Below are positions 16,463 to 26,209 of a DNA stretch of 64,000 bases, in pieces. This DNA comes from Agrobacterium tumefaciens. Lineage in GTDB: Bacteria; Pseudomonadota; Alphaproteobacteria; Rhizobiales; Rhizobiaceae. The notes beneath the pieces are model-generated. The model saw only the letters and a program-made list of their open reading frames with translations, was not told the origin of the DNA and searched no databases. How positions within the stretch are numbered: the stretch's first letter is position 1; every line of letters begins with the position of its first letter. The DNA is taken from assembly GCF_009649785.1 (NCBI RefSeq), contig NZ_WJOK01000021.1:1-64000 (forward strand), read 5' to 3'. The position numbers and the translations under genes were made by a program.

Positions 16463-16623
16463 ACGGAGCGTTGAGTCGCCCATACACTGGCCGGTTATTT
16501 CGCTAAAGATGACGGGATGGTGTTCTGCCTTGAAACCATGCATCGTACTTCGCAAAATTCAATTCCGTTTCTTTCCCCTATGCGATAGCACTCGATAGTC
16601 GATTTCGGCACGGGGGCGAGCAT

Positions 16624-17937
16624 ATGACGGCAATCACCATGAACGATGCGCTGGAACGCGCAGGTGCGGGCGCCTATCAGCGGCGGTTGATGGGTATTTT
16701 CGGCCTCGTCTGGGCAGCGGATGCCATGCAGGTGCTGGCGGTCGGCTTCACTGCCGCCTCGATTGCCCTAACGTTTGGCCTGACTGTTCCGCAGGCCCTT
16801 CAAACCGGGACGGCCTTCTTCTTTGGCATGCTTTTAGGCGCTGCCGGTTTCGGGCGTCTGGCGGACCGTTACGGTCGCCGCCGAGTGTTGATCGTCACCG
16901 TGGCCTGCGATGCCGTGTTCGGTGTGCTTTCCGTCTTTGCGCCGAACTTTGCCATTCTTCTTGTCCTGCGTTTTCTAACGGGTGCGGCTGTCGGCGGCAC
17001 CCTGCCGGTGGATTATGCGATGATGGCGGAATTCCTGCCCGCAAAGAACCGGGGCCGCTGGCTGGTCATGCTGGAAGGCTTCTGGGCCATCGGAACCCTG
17101 ATCGTGGCGCTTGCAGCGTGGGGCGCCAGCCTTGCCGGTGTTGCCGATGCCTGGCGTTATATTTTCGCGGTTACGGCTTTCCCAGCCGTTGTGGGTCTGG
17201 GTTTACGGTTCATGGTGCCCGAATCGCCGCTTTACCTCGTGCGGAGAGGCCGATCGGACGAAGCCAAGGTCATCGTCAACCGTATGCTGGTGGTAAACGG
17301 CCGCGCGCCACTTGATGCCGGGACAGGGCTTTTTCAGCCGGAGGTTTCAAAAGGGCAGGGGATATTTTCGCCGGCGCTCAGACAGCGCAGCATCATGATC
17401 CTTGCCATCTGGTTCCTTGTCTCCGTTTCCTATTATGGCGTCTTCACCTGGATGCCGGCAAAACTGGCGGGAGACGGTTTCGGCTTCGTGCGCGGTTATG
17501 GTTTCCTCGTGCTGGTGGCACTGGCGCAGATCCCCGGTTATGCGCTTGCGGCCTATGGCGTTGAAAAATGGGGCCGCAAGCCGACGCTTATCGGTTTCTG
17601 CCTGCTGTCCGCCCTCGGTTGCCTGCTCTTCACGCTCGCTACAGGCGGCGCAATGATCGCCACGTCGCTTCTGATCATGAGCTTTGCGCTGCTTGGCACC
17701 TGGGGTGCGCTTTATGCCTTCACGCCCGAATTGTACCCGACGGAATCGCGTGCGACCGGCATGGGGGCTGCGGGCGCCATGGCAAGGCTGGGCGGCCTTC
17801 TGGCGCCGTCGTTGCTGGGTTATGCCATCGCGCAGGGCTTCGGTTTCGCCATCGGCATTTTCGCCGGGCTGCTGGTGCTGGCTGCGATTGCCGCAACGAT
17901 GATCAATGCGGAAACGCGGCGGGTGGCGCTCTCATGA
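16624..17937 (+). CDS. MFS transporter of the sugar/aromatic-acid porter type
   Basis: A 437-residue major-facilitator protein with twelve membrane segments in two bundles. The conserved loop between TM2 and TM3, GRLADRYGRRRVL (residues ~78-90), and the TM4-5 motif PVDYAMMAEFLPAKNRGRW place it near the sugar-porter/NiaP/SV2-like branch. The second-half equivalent is VEKWGRKPTL, and TPELYPTESRATGMG is the TM10-11 signature of that branch. The substrate is not deducible. No regulator or catabolic genes are adjacent. Confidence 0.88.
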   Translation: MTAITMNDALERAGAGAYQRRLMGIFGLVWAADAMQVLAVGFTAASIALTFGLTVPQALQTGTAFFFGMLLGAAGFGRLADRYGRRRVLIVTVACDAVFGVLSVFAPNFAILLVLRFLTGAAVGGTLPVDYAMMAEFLPAKNRGRWLVMLEGFWAIGTLIVALAAWGASLAGVADAWRYIFAVTAFPAVVGLGLRFMVPESPLYLVRRGRSDEAKVIVNRMLVVNGRAPLDAGTGLFQPEVSKGQGIFSPALRQRSIMILAIWFLVSVSYYGVFTWMPAKLAGDGFGFVRGYGFLVLVALAQIPGYALAAYGVEKWGRKPTLIGFCLLSALGCLLFTLATGGAMIATSLLIMSFALLGTWGALYAFTPELYPTESRATGMGAAGAMARLGGLLAPSLLGYAIAQGFGFAIGIFAGLLVLAAIAATMINAETRRVALS

Positions 17938-17970
17938 CACTGCTGCGCCAACCGCTTTCTTTCGAACGGA

Positions 17971-18384
17971 TTAGAACCGCTTTTCAAGCCATGTGATCGC
18001 CTGGCCGCTGGAGAGCGGGGCAAGCGAGCCGATCTTGGTGAAACCGCAGCGCTCATAAAGCCTCAGCGCATCCGGGTTCATCGTGTCGATGTAAGCGCCG
18101 ATGCAGCCGCGCTTTTTCGCTTCCTCTTCCGCCATGCCGAGAAGCTTCGCGCCTGTGCCCTGACCGCGTAAGGCCTCGGGGATGAAGAGAAGCTGCACAT
18201 AAAGCCAGCCGCGGCCGGTATAGCCGACAAGACCGCCGGTGACGGTGTTCTCATCGTCGCGGATGGTGATGATGAGTTCGCGTTTGTCGCTTTCGCCAAA
18301 ACGGGCGAGATTATAGGCCACCAGGGGATCGCGGATGGCCTTTTCAGCTTCTGCATCCGCGATGTCGCTCAAAACGAAATTCAT
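17971..18384 (-). CDS. GNAT-family N-acetyltransferase
   Basis: A compact 137-residue acetyltransferase. Motif A reads LLFIPEALRGQGTGAKLL (residues ~66-83), with the R-G-Q-G-T-G pyrophosphate-binding turn; motif B has YIDTMNPDALRLYERCGF (~98-115), the usual C-terminal substrate-proximal region. Single-domain GNATs of this size acetylate small molecules or protein N-termini; the target is unknown. It converges on the MFS gene. Confidence 0.85.
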   Translation of the reverse strand: MNFVLSDIADAEAEKAIRDPLVAYNLARFGESDKRELIITIRDDENTVTGGLVGYTGRGWLYVQLLFIPEALRGQGTGAKLLGMAEEEAKKRGCIGAYIDTMNPDALRLYERCGFTKIGSLAPLSSGQAITWLEKRF

Positions 18385-18471
18385 GATTATCTTTCCCAGG
18401 TCGCCGAGCGGCGGCCGTTTCTCGTTTCCACTGCGAGACGTGAAAGCGCCTGAGCTTCCACCGGAAAGTTC

Positions 18472-20559
18472 CTACCGGCCCTCACGCCACCAGAGCGCGG
18501 AGAAAGCAAGGAGCAGGGCGGCAAGCCCGGCAAAACCGGCAAACAGCGGTAGGGTATTGACACCTTTCAGCACCGTCTCGTCGGTCATGCGTATCAGCAT
18601 GCGATCCTCATCGGCAACCCTGATATCGCCTCTGACAGGCAGGATATCGGGCAGTGCCACGCGACCCGAATTGTCGGCGACACGGTGCACGCTGCCCTTG
18701 GTGGCGTCGGCAAGCGGCTTCAGCGTTTCGGTTGTCGAAATCATTGCCTTGAATTCCGGCGCATCCACCGCGCCGACATGGACGAGCGTAGTGAAATCGC
18801 CGTTCTTAATTTCGAACAGGCCGGTCTCGTCCATGCGACGCTCGATCTTGTAGAGACCGGGCTCGGTATTGTTGAAGGCCATGTTTTCGGTTTTGCCCGA
18901 GGGGAAATGCACGCTTGCCTGACCGGGGTCGTCGCCGATGGTCTGGCGGGTAATTTGCAATGTGCGGCCGTTGGCGCGCGCCGTCAGCGCCTCTTCCTCA
19001 AGCTCCGGTTCCTTCATCAGCCAGTGGGCGATGCGCCGGTAAAGTGCCACATGCGGGCCGCCGCCTTCGTAGCCACGCGCCCAAAGCCAGCCCTGATCGG
19101 AAAGCAGCATGGCGACACGGCCTTCACCCTGGCGGTTCAGCACCAGCAGCGGATCCTGCCCGTCACCCAGCATCACGGTCTGGCCCTGCGGCGGCTCGAC
19201 GCTGACGGTGCGGAACCAGCGGCCCCAATGCGGCGGCTCATCGGCTGACCCTTCCAGCCCGCGGGTAACGGGGTGTTTCTTGCCCGCTTCCGAGAGGCGA
19301 GGATAAAAGGCGGACTGATGCACCTGGCCTGTCGGCTGGGCCGGCAGCACGGATGCAAGCGGCGTCATGGCGATCGAATCTTGACCGGCATGTTCCGGGC
19401 CGGCTGCGATCAAGAGCGCGCCGCCCTTTTCGACATATTGCGCGATGTAATCGTAATAGAGGATCGGCAGCACGCCGCGATGCTGATAGCGGTCGAAGAT
19501 GATGAGGTCGAAATCCTCGATCTTTTCCACGAACAATTCGCGTGTGGGGAAGGCGATCAGCGACAGCTCGTTGATCGGCGTACCGTCCTGTTTTTCCGGC
19601 GGGCGCAGAATGGTGAAATGCACCAGATCAACCGAGGCGTCGGATTTCAGGAGGTTGCGCCAGGCGCGCTCGCCCGCATGCGGCTCGCCGGAGACCAGCA
19701 GCACGCGAAGGTTCTGGCGGATGCCTTCTATCAGGTGAACCGCACGGTTGTTCGCGGCCGTCACTTCGCCGGGAAGCTCGGCGACGGAAAATTCCATGAC
19801 ATTGTTGCCGCCGCGCGGAACCTTGAAAGTAAAGGGTGTCGGCTGGCCGGGTGTGGCCTGCAAGGTGGCGATTTCTTCGCCGTTCATCTTCACGGTTACT
19901 TCCGCCGAACCACCGCCTGCGGCTGCACGGCCATCATCGAAGACGCGCAGCGTCAGTTGCTGTTCCTCGTTGACGATGCCAAAGCGGGGCGCGCGGACAA
20001 TCTCGATACGGCGGTCGAATTCATCGGCCTTGCCGGTGATCAGCCCGTGGAGCGGAGCGCGGAAACCAAGCGCCTGTTCGGCATTGGGCAGAGCATTCGG
20101 AATATCGTGGATCTGGCCATCGCTGAGGAAAATCGCACCGCCGACGCGGGAGGGTGAAACATCCGAGACGGCGGAGGAGAGGGCCGAGAAAAGCTGCGTC
20201 GAAGGTGAATCGCTCTCACCATCATCACGCACTTCCACGATGCGCGGTTCGATGCGCGGGAAGCGCGACAGCCGGTCTTTCAGCGCGGCAAGCGCCGTAT
20301 CCGTCATCTGCGGTCGGTCCTGCACGTCCTGGCTCTGCGATCGATCGACGATAACGGGGACGATTGTGGAGAGAGGCTCGCGTTCTTCCTGGGTCAAAAG
20401 CGGATTGGCGATGGCGGCAAGCAGGGCGACAAGCGCCAGCCCGCGTAGCCATGCGCCGCGCACGCCGCGCCACAGGCCGATGAAGGAGAGAAGAAGGGCG
20501 GCGACGGCCAGAACGGCAATCACGATCCACGGCAGGAAGGGGGCGAATGTCAATGTCAT
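18472..20559 (-). CDS. Membrane protein of the MoxR operon with a glutamine-amidotransferase-like domain
   Basis: A 695-residue envelope protein, last gene of a four-gene operon. Two membrane segments lie at the N-terminus (~8-28 and 36-50) and one at the C-terminus (~667-688), with a large periplasmic part between. A vWA-like start, TIVPVIVDRSQSQD, is followed near 315-400 by a class-I-glutamine-amidotransferase-like alpha/beta unit (IAQYVEKGGALLIAAGPEHA) without an obvious catalytic Cys. The proteins of such MoxR/DUF58 operons are thought to form an AAA-driven envelope complex. It starts one base after the preceding gene ends. Confidence 0.8.
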   Translation of the reverse strand: MTLTFAPFLPWIVIAVLAVAALLLSFIGLWRGVRGAWLRGLALVALLAAIANPLLTQEEREPLSTIVPVIVDRSQSQDVQDRPQMTDTALAALKDRLSRFPRIEPRIVEVRDDGESDSPSTQLFSALSSAVSDVSPSRVGGAIFLSDGQIHDIPNALPNAEQALGFRAPLHGLITGKADEFDRRIEIVRAPRFGIVNEEQQLTLRVFDDGRAAAGGGSAEVTVKMNGEEIATLQATPGQPTPFTFKVPRGGNNVMEFSVAELPGEVTAANNRAVHLIEGIRQNLRVLLVSGEPHAGERAWRNLLKSDASVDLVHFTILRPPEKQDGTPINELSLIAFPTRELFVEKIEDFDLIIFDRYQHRGVLPILYYDYIAQYVEKGGALLIAAGPEHAGQDSIAMTPLASVLPAQPTGQVHQSAFYPRLSEAGKKHPVTRGLEGSADEPPHWGRWFRTVSVEPPQGQTVMLGDGQDPLLVLNRQGEGRVAMLLSDQGWLWARGYEGGGPHVALYRRIAHWLMKEPELEEEALTARANGRTLQITRQTIGDDPGQASVHFPSGKTENMAFNNTEPGLYKIERRMDETGLFEIKNGDFTTLVHVGAVDAPEFKAMISTTETLKPLADATKGSVHRVADNSGRVALPDILPVRGDIRVADEDRMLIRMTDETVLKGVNTLPLFAGFAGLAALLLAFSALWWREGR

Positions 20560-20560
20560 G

Positions 20561-23371
20561 TCACTGCCCCAACCGTTCGAGAAGTGCGGGAACGTGTACC
20601 TGATCGGCCTTGTAGTTGCCGGTCAGCATATACATCATGATGTTGACGCCAGAGCGAAACGCATGTTCGCGCTGCAACTCGTCAGGCGGCACAGTGGGTA
20701 GCACCGGTGCGCCCTGCGCATCGACGGCCCATGCGCCGGCAAAGTCATTGCCTGTTATCATGATCGGCGTCACGCCATCGCCGGAGGAAGAGAGGCCGGA
20801 TGTCGTCTTTGCCGCCCCCTGGCGCGATTCCACCCAGAGCGGAGAGCCGTTGTAACGGCCGGGGAAATTGGTGAGCAGGTAGAAAGACCGCGTCAGGACG
20901 TGGTCTTCCGGCACGGGCTCCAGCGGCGGAATATCGATATTGGCGAGGATCGCCTGCAAACGTTCGCCATTGGGGCTGGTCGCGCCAGTGTCGAGTGACG
21001 AAAACTGATCGCGCGTGTCGAACAAAACGGTGCCACCGGCGCGCATATAGGCATCGATGCGCGATATGGCAGCGCTCGACGGCATGGGGGCGGAGGCCGA
21101 CACCGGCCAGTAGATGATCGGGTAAAAGGATAATTCATCCTTGGATATATCGAGGCCGACCGGCTGGCCGGGCTCCAGCGTCGTGCGCCATGTCAGGAAT
21201 TCGCTCAATCCCTGCAAACCCTGTTCGGAAATGCGGTCGACATCGTCCTCGCCGGTGCGGACATAAGCGAGATGCGTCGTGTCCAGCCGCTCGAAAATCT
21301 GCTCGTCACCGGGTTTGGGGTCGTCGGCGCGCGCATCGCTCGGGGACATGGCTGCAAAAGCGCCAATGGCCAGCAGCACGGTGGCAGCCGTAGCGCTGCG
21401 GGCTTTCGGCAGGCGTGCGAAGGCGCCGTTCATGAAGAGCACGATGAGACTGTCGGCAATCAACATCAGGAAGGCGGCGATGAACAAGGCCGGGCGCAGC
21501 GATTTCGCTGTTTCGCCGATCAGTGCCTCGCTGGTGGTGTTGACACCGGCGAGCGAGGTATCGAGCGGGCGAAGCGTGGCGCCAGCCGGTAGAAGATTGA
21601 GAGCCACGAAACCATCCTCTGTGCCATAAAGGCCGGGGGGATTGTCGAAACCGTTGCGGGGAGCCTGACCGGGGCGCATTTCCAACGGCCGGGCGGAGCC
21701 GACATCGGCTGACAAAGCACCTTCGGCCGTCAGTAGCCGGAAGGGCGGTAATGCTGCGGCCGGGGCATTCGCGGAGGTGGAAGCACCGCCTGCCTTGGAC
21801 AATTGCACGATACGGCGCAACATATCGACGAAGTGGCCTGATATCGGCAGGTCGGACCAGCTTGCCTCGGCGCTGACATGGAACAGCACGATGCGGCCCG
21901 CTTCGACATTGCGGGTGGTGACGAGTGGCGTGCCGTCGGCAAGGCTCGCCCAGGTGCGCTCGGCAAGGTCGGGTGTCGGTTCGGCAAGAACCTGCCGTTT
22001 TACGAGCACGCCATCAGCCTTCGGCATTCCGGCAAAGGCGCCGAAATTCGGGAAATCGGCAAGCGGCTGTGGCTCGGCCCATGAGAGCGCGCCGCCAAGT
22101 GCGCGTTCACCCTGCCGCAACGTCACCGGCACCAGCGGATCATTGGTGGGGGCTGCGGCAAGGCGCGGTCCGGCAAAACGGATCAGCGTGCCGCCGGCGG
22201 CAAGCCAGCGCTGCATCGGCTCATAGGTCTCCTGCGGCAGACGTCCGATATCGGCCATGACGATGACGGAAGGATTGGATTGCAGGATTTCCGGGATTGC
22301 CTGCGCAAGATCTGCCTGTCGTTGCGGGATGAGATCGACAAAAGGCTGAAGGGCGCGGCTGATGTAATAAAGCGGCTGCAGAAGCGGCTGGAAATCATTG
22401 CCGGTTTCACCGGCCAGCAGCGCCACGCGGCGGCGGCGGAAACCGTCATCCAGGAGATGCACCGCGCCCGCCGTCGAAACTGCCTCGATGGAGAGGCGGG
22501 CGAAGTCGTTGCGCAATTCGAAAGGCGCTTCCACCGTCGCCGTCGTTTCCGCTTCGCCGGGGGCGAAACTGGCGGTGCCAGTGGCAAGGATGCGGCCCTG
22601 GCTGTCCTGCGCATTGACGGTCAACCGGCTGGGGGAGGCCGTGTCGAGCCGCGATAGCGTGACGCTCATCGCATCGGCATTGTTGGCGGCGCCGGTAATG
22701 GCGGCGATGGATTTCCCATCACCCGTGACGATGCGGAACTCGGCAGCTGAGAGGCTGGCCAGCGTTTTGAGTGCGCTTTCATCCTGCGCGGTCGCAACGC
22801 CGTCGGCAATATAGGCGAGCGTGCCGGGGGAGGTGCCGTTGAGAGCCTCGGTAATGGCTTCCGCCGTGCGCACGCGGTCGGGCGCAAGCGGCTTCGGCTT
22901 GGCGGCGGCGAGCTTGTCCAGCGCCACCGCCGTGGTGGCAGGCACGGCATCGTGTTCGGCATCTGCGGTGAAGCTGATGGAAACGGGGCGATCAGCCCTT
23001 TCCGCATCGCCGATCAGGGCCTGAGCGGTTTCGACGCGTCTCTGCCAATCAGTTGCGGAGGCCCAGCTATTATCGACCACAAGCACCAGGGGACCAGTGC
23101 CGGCAATGCTGTTGTTGCGGGGGTTCACCACCGGATCGGCCAGCGCGAAAATCACGGCGGCGGCGAGCGCGATGCGCAGCAATGTCAGCCACCACGGGCT
23201 TTTCGAGGGCGTTTCCTCGCGCTTCAGCACGGTGGCCAGAATTTTCAGCGGCGGAAAAACCTCCGCCTTGGGGCGCGGCGGGGTGAGGCGCAGCAGCCAC
23301 CAGATGGCTGGAAGCGCCAGAAGGCCGAAGAGAATATAGGGGCTGGTGAAGACGAAGGGCAATGCGCTCAT
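20561..23371 (-). CDS. BatA-like/DUF4159 membrane protein
   Basis: A 936-residue protein joining an N-terminal BatA-type double membrane domain (YILFGLLALPAIWWLLRL, then ALADPVVNPRN after the second segment) with a large periplasmic vWA-related region starting VLVVDNSWASATDWQRR, a further membrane segment near 640-660, a linker, and a C-terminal DUF4159 domain (~695-936) with MRAGGTVLFDTRDQ. It overlaps the DUF58 gene by four bases, indicating coupled translation. With the MoxR ATPase and DUF58 protein it forms the rhizobial version of the Bat (aerotolerance) type module; the client is unknown. Confidence 0.85.
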   Translation of the reverse strand: MSALPFVFTSPYILFGLLALPAIWWLLRLTPPRPKAEVFPPLKILATVLKREETPSKSPWWLTLLRIALAAAVIFALADPVVNPRNNSIAGTGPLVLVVDNSWASATDWQRRVETAQALIGDAERADRPVSISFTADAEHDAVPATTAVALDKLAAAKPKPLAPDRVRTAEAITEALNGTSPGTLAYIADGVATAQDESALKTLASLSAAEFRIVTGDGKSIAAITGAANNADAMSVTLSRLDTASPSRLTVNAQDSQGRILATGTASFAPGEAETTATVEAPFELRNDFARLSIEAVSTAGAVHLLDDGFRRRRVALLAGETGNDFQPLLQPLYYISRALQPFVDLIPQRQADLAQAIPEILQSNPSVIVMADIGRLPQETYEPMQRWLAAGGTLIRFAGPRLAAAPTNDPLVPVTLRQGERALGGALSWAEPQPLADFPNFGAFAGMPKADGVLVKRQVLAEPTPDLAERTWASLADGTPLVTTRNVEAGRIVLFHVSAEASWSDLPISGHFVDMLRRIVQLSKAGGASTSANAPAAALPPFRLLTAEGALSADVGSARPLEMRPGQAPRNGFDNPPGLYGTEDGFVALNLLPAGATLRPLDTSLAGVNTTSEALIGETAKSLRPALFIAAFLMLIADSLIVLFMNGAFARLPKARSATAATVLLAIGAFAAMSPSDARADDPKPGDEQIFERLDTTHLAYVRTGEDDVDRISEQGLQGLSEFLTWRTTLEPGQPVGLDISKDELSFYPIIYWPVSASAPMPSSAAISRIDAYMRAGGTVLFDTRDQFSSLDTGATSPNGERLQAILANIDIPPLEPVPEDHVLTRSFYLLTNFPGRYNGSPLWVESRQGAAKTTSGLSSSGDGVTPIMITGNDFAGAWAVDAQGAPVLPTVPPDELQREHAFRSGVNIMMYMLTGNYKADQVHVPALLERLGQ

Positions 23372-24282
23372 CGGTTGCCACCGCCTTGCGCGGGCGCACC
23401 GGACAAATACATGTGAACAGCCACAAGCGCCTCGGAGGCGAGATGATCGGTGCGGTGAAACACGAAATTCCAGCCTAGACGGCGCAGCGAAGAAGACAGC
23501 GCTTCGCGGCGGGCGAGATAGGCGCGGGTATAATCCTCGCGAATGGTTTCCGCGCGGCCGGAGACGAGTTTTTCACCGGTTTCCGGGTCAGTAAATTCGG
23601 TGCGGCCCGAATAGGGGAAGGTTTCCTCGGCCGGATCGGCGATTTCCACCACATGGCCGCGCAAGCCGCGCCGCGCGAGTGGCGAAATCCGCTCCATGAC
23701 GTTTTTCGCATCGTCGAGAAAATCGCCTATGAGGACGATGTCGCTTGCACCGCGGATCATGCCCGTTTCCGGCATGCCTGTGGTGAGCGGCGCGTGCATG
23801 ATGGCGGCAGCCAGACGTTCGGCGGCGTTTCTGGCCGAGATGGGCTCCATGATACCGGGACAACCTATGCGCTCGCCCGAGCGCGCAAGGATTTCCGCCA
23901 GCGCCAGCATCAGCACCAAAGCGCGGCTTTCCTTGGAAACAGAGCCGAGGGTGGATTTGAACATCATCGACGGCGACATGTCGGCCCACAGCCAGATGGT
24001 GTGAGCGGCTTCCCATTCCCGATCGCGCACATAGGTGTGGTCGTCGCGGGCCGAGCGTCGCCAGTCGATGCGCGACAGGCTCTCGCCTTCGGCATAGGGG
24101 CGGAACTGCCAGAAATTCTCGCCGATGCCGCGCTTGCGGCGGCCGTGCCAGCCGGCGGTGACGGTGTTGGCGATGCGCTTGGCTTCGACCATGCAGTCCG
24201 GCACCAGTGCGGCACGCTGGCGCGCGCGCGCCAGGACTTCGCTACCCGGTGTCTTATCTACGATCTGGCCGATGGATGCCAC
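23368..24282 (-). CDS. DUF58 domain protein
   Basis: A 304-residue DUF58 protein, the soluble partner usually found next to MoxR ATPases. The family core, FRPYAEGESLSRIDWRRSAR (residues ~60-79), is followed by a vWA-like fold with a degenerate MIDAS motif (LWADMSPSM, DxSxS present). It starts with GTG; I take the second of two nearby GTGs (24282), because AAGGAG lies five bases before it, while the first (24288) overlaps the SD. Its end overlaps the next gene by four bases. About 105 bases with palindromes separate it from moxR. Confidence 0.87.
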   Translation of the reverse strand: MASIGQIVDKTPGSEVLARARQRAALVPDCMVEAKRIANTVTAGWHGRRKRGIGENFWQFRPYAEGESLSRIDWRRSARDDHTYVRDREWEAAHTIWLWADMSPSMMFKSTLGSVSKESRALVLMLALAEILARSGERIGCPGIMEPISARNAAERLAAAIMHAPLTTGMPETGMIRGASDIVLIGDFLDDAKNVMERISPLARRGLRGHVVEIADPAEETFPYSGRTEFTDPETGEKLVSGRAETIREDYTRAYLARREALSSSLRRLGWNFVFHRTDHLASEALVAVHMYLSGAPAQGGGNR

Positions 24283-24288
24283 AGGCAC

Positions 24289-24393
24289 TCCTTTCGAGAA
24301 AGCTTAGGCAGATGTCAGAGCGGCGGGCCGCTCCGAGTTTTTGTCGAGCATCGGATTTTCCGAAAACAGCGTCACACTTTTCGGTCCGATGCC
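24289..24393. repeat. Palindromes between moxR and DUF58
   Basis: Two inverted repeats lie in this gap: GAGCGG CGGG CCGCTC followed on the plus strand by CGAGTTTTT, and CATCGGATTTTCCGAAAA with its partner TTTTCGG.TCCGATG. The second has the look of a short rhizobial interspersed repeat. They could tune the level of the downstream operon genes relative to moxR. Confidence 0.5.
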
Positions 24394-25404
24394 TTAGTTC
24401 TTCGCCTGCTCCACAAGGGCTGCGATGACATCGCGCACCGACATGCCTTCGGCGCGGGCGGCGAATGTCAGCGCCATGCGGTGCTCCAGCACCGGTTCGG
24501 CCAGCGCATAGACATCGTCCAGCGACGGCGCGAGCCTGCCTTCGTAAAGCGCACGGGCGCGTGCCGTCAGCATCAGGGACTGGCCGGCGCGGGGACCCGG
24601 ACCCCAGACAACGTGTTTGTCGGTCAATTTGTTGCCGTGGCCGGGGCGGGCAGAGCGGACAAGCGAAAGGATCGCGTCCACAACCTTGTCGCTGACCGGC
24701 ATCTGGCGGATGAGCGCCTGGATTTCCATCATGCGTTCGGCGTCGATTACCTTGCGTGCCTCGCCCGATGCGGTGCCTGTCGTGTCGAGCAATATCTGGC
24801 GTTCGGCGGCAAGCTCGGGATAGCCGACATCCACCTGCAGCAGGAAGCGGTCGAGCTGCGCTTCAGGCAGTGGATAGGTGCCTTCCTGTTCCAGCGGGTT
24901 CTGGGTTGCGAGAACGTGGAAGGGTTTCGGCAGGTCGTAACGCTGGCCGGCCATGGTGATGTGATATTCCTGCATGGCCTGCAGCAGTGCGGACTGCGTG
25001 CGCGGGCTGGCGCGGTTGATTTCATCCGCCATCAGCAATTGCGCAAACACCGGACCTTTTATGAAGCGGAAGGAGCGCCGCCCGTTTTCATCCTGATCCA
25101 TGACTTCGGAGCCGAGAATATCCGACGGCATGAGGTCCGGTGTGAACTGGATGCGGTTGGCATCGAGCCCGAGAACCGTTCCGAGCGTGGTGACGAGCTT
25201 GGTCTTGGCAAGCCCGGGAACGCCGACGAGCAACGCGTGGCCACCCGAGAGTATGGCGAGAAGCGTGTTCTGCACCACTTTTTCCTGGCCGAAGATGACC
25301 TTGGATACCTCCGCGCGGATCGCGGCAATATCCGAAAGCGCCTTTTCGGCCGAGGCGACGATGGCTTTTTCGTCGAGGGTTTCGCCGGTATTCATCACGC
25401 CCAT
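24394..25404 (-). CDS. MoxR-family AAA+ ATPase
   Basis: A 336-residue MoxR-type AAA+ chaperone ATPase. Walker A is seen as GVPGLAKTKLV (the usual GxxGxxKT pattern), Walker B as LLMADEINRASPRTQ, and the sensor-1 region as HVLATQNPLEQEGTYPLPEAQLDRF written in two parts: HVLATQNP and LPEAQLDRF. I start at MGVMNTGETLDEK, where GAGGAG precedes the ATG; the upstream open frame runs through the divergent gene's leader. It is the first gene of the operon with the DUF58 and BatA-like proteins, and is expected to remodel or assemble them. Confidence 0.93.
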   Translation of the reverse strand: MGVMNTGETLDEKAIVASAEKALSDIAAIRAEVSKVIFGQEKVVQNTLLAILSGGHALLVGVPGLAKTKLVTTLGTVLGLDANRIQFTPDLMPSDILGSEVMDQDENGRRSFRFIKGPVFAQLLMADEINRASPRTQSALLQAMQEYHITMAGQRYDLPKPFHVLATQNPLEQEGTYPLPEAQLDRFLLQVDVGYPELAAERQILLDTTGTASGEARKVIDAERMMEIQALIRQMPVSDKVVDAILSLVRSARPGHGNKLTDKHVVWGPGPRAGQSLMLTARARALYEGRLAPSLDDVYALAEPVLEHRMALTFAARAEGMSVRDVIAALVEQAKN

Positions 25405-25579
25405 GTCGCTCTCCTCATACCTTTGCCGCCGACCCATTCCTGCCCCGATCTTGATGGCCATTGGCCGGAGCGGATTTCGCGCTGCAACTAGCTTATTGCT
25501 CTCTTGGCCGCTGACAAGCGTCATTCGAATGACTATGTCGTGACTTAGTATTTCCTTATCGGCAAAGCGAGACTCGAAT

Positions 25580-26209
25580 ATGGCAGCGGAGACGATAAAT
25601 TCGGCAAGCGATGCAGCAGGGCTGGCGGCGATGATTTCACGCGCCGCCGAGCAGACCGGCGACGCCAAACGTGGACCTGCGCCGGTGGAGCGCTGGAATC
25701 CCCCCTTTTGCGGCGATCTCGACATGGAAATCCGCGCAGACGGCACCTGGTTCTATATGGGTACGCCCATTGGCCGGGCGCCGCTGGTGCGGCTGTTTTC
25801 CACGGTCCTGCGCAAGGATGACGACGGCAAGACCTATCTTGTAACTCCTGTGGAAAAAGTCGGCATCCGCGTGGTGGATGCTCCTTTCGTGGCCGTCGAG
25901 ATGAAGGTGACGGCGGGCGAGAAAGATGGCGGGCCGCTGCTGACCTTCCGCACCAATGTCGGCGATGTGGTGGAGGCCGGGCCGGAGCATCCGCTACGCT
26001 TTACGATTTTCGGAGAAAACCGCGAATTGAAACCCTATATTCTGGTGCGCGGCAGGCTGGAGGCGCTCGTCTCGCGGGCGGTGATGTATGATCTCGTGGC
26101 ACTCGGCGAGGTGATCGATGTGGACGATGTCGAGATGTTTGCCGTGCGCTCGGGCGGGGTTGTCTTTCCCGTGATGCCCGCCAAAGAACTGGAACGGCTT
26201 TCGCAATGA
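25580..26209 (+). CDS. DUF1285 domain protein
   Basis: A 209-residue soluble protein of the DUF1285 family, with the characteristic N-terminal WNPPFCGDLDMEIRADGTW and GTPIGRAPLVRLFSTVLR stretches; mostly beta structure. No function is established. It begins a tight three-gene operon with a CoA-pyrophosphatase and a CCA-adding-enzyme-like gene (four-base overlaps at both joints), and is divergent from the moxR operon. The conserved order suggests a shared role with those enzymes, but that is only context. Confidence 0.88.
   Translation: MAAETINSASDAAGLAAMISRAAEQTGDAKRGPAPVERWNPPFCGDLDMEIRADGTWFYMGTPIGRAPLVRLFSTVLRKDDDGKTYLVTPVEKVGIRVVDAPFVAVEMKVTAGEKDGGPLLTFRTNVGDVVEAGPEHPLRFTIFGENRELKPYILVRGRLEALVSRAVMYDLVALGEVIDVDDVEMFAVRSGGVVFPVMPAKELERLSQ

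Noticed and set aside
23653-25491. 612-residue plus-strand ORF opposite DUF58 and moxR
   Set aside because: Shadow of two certain minus-strand genes; the composition is not protein-like.
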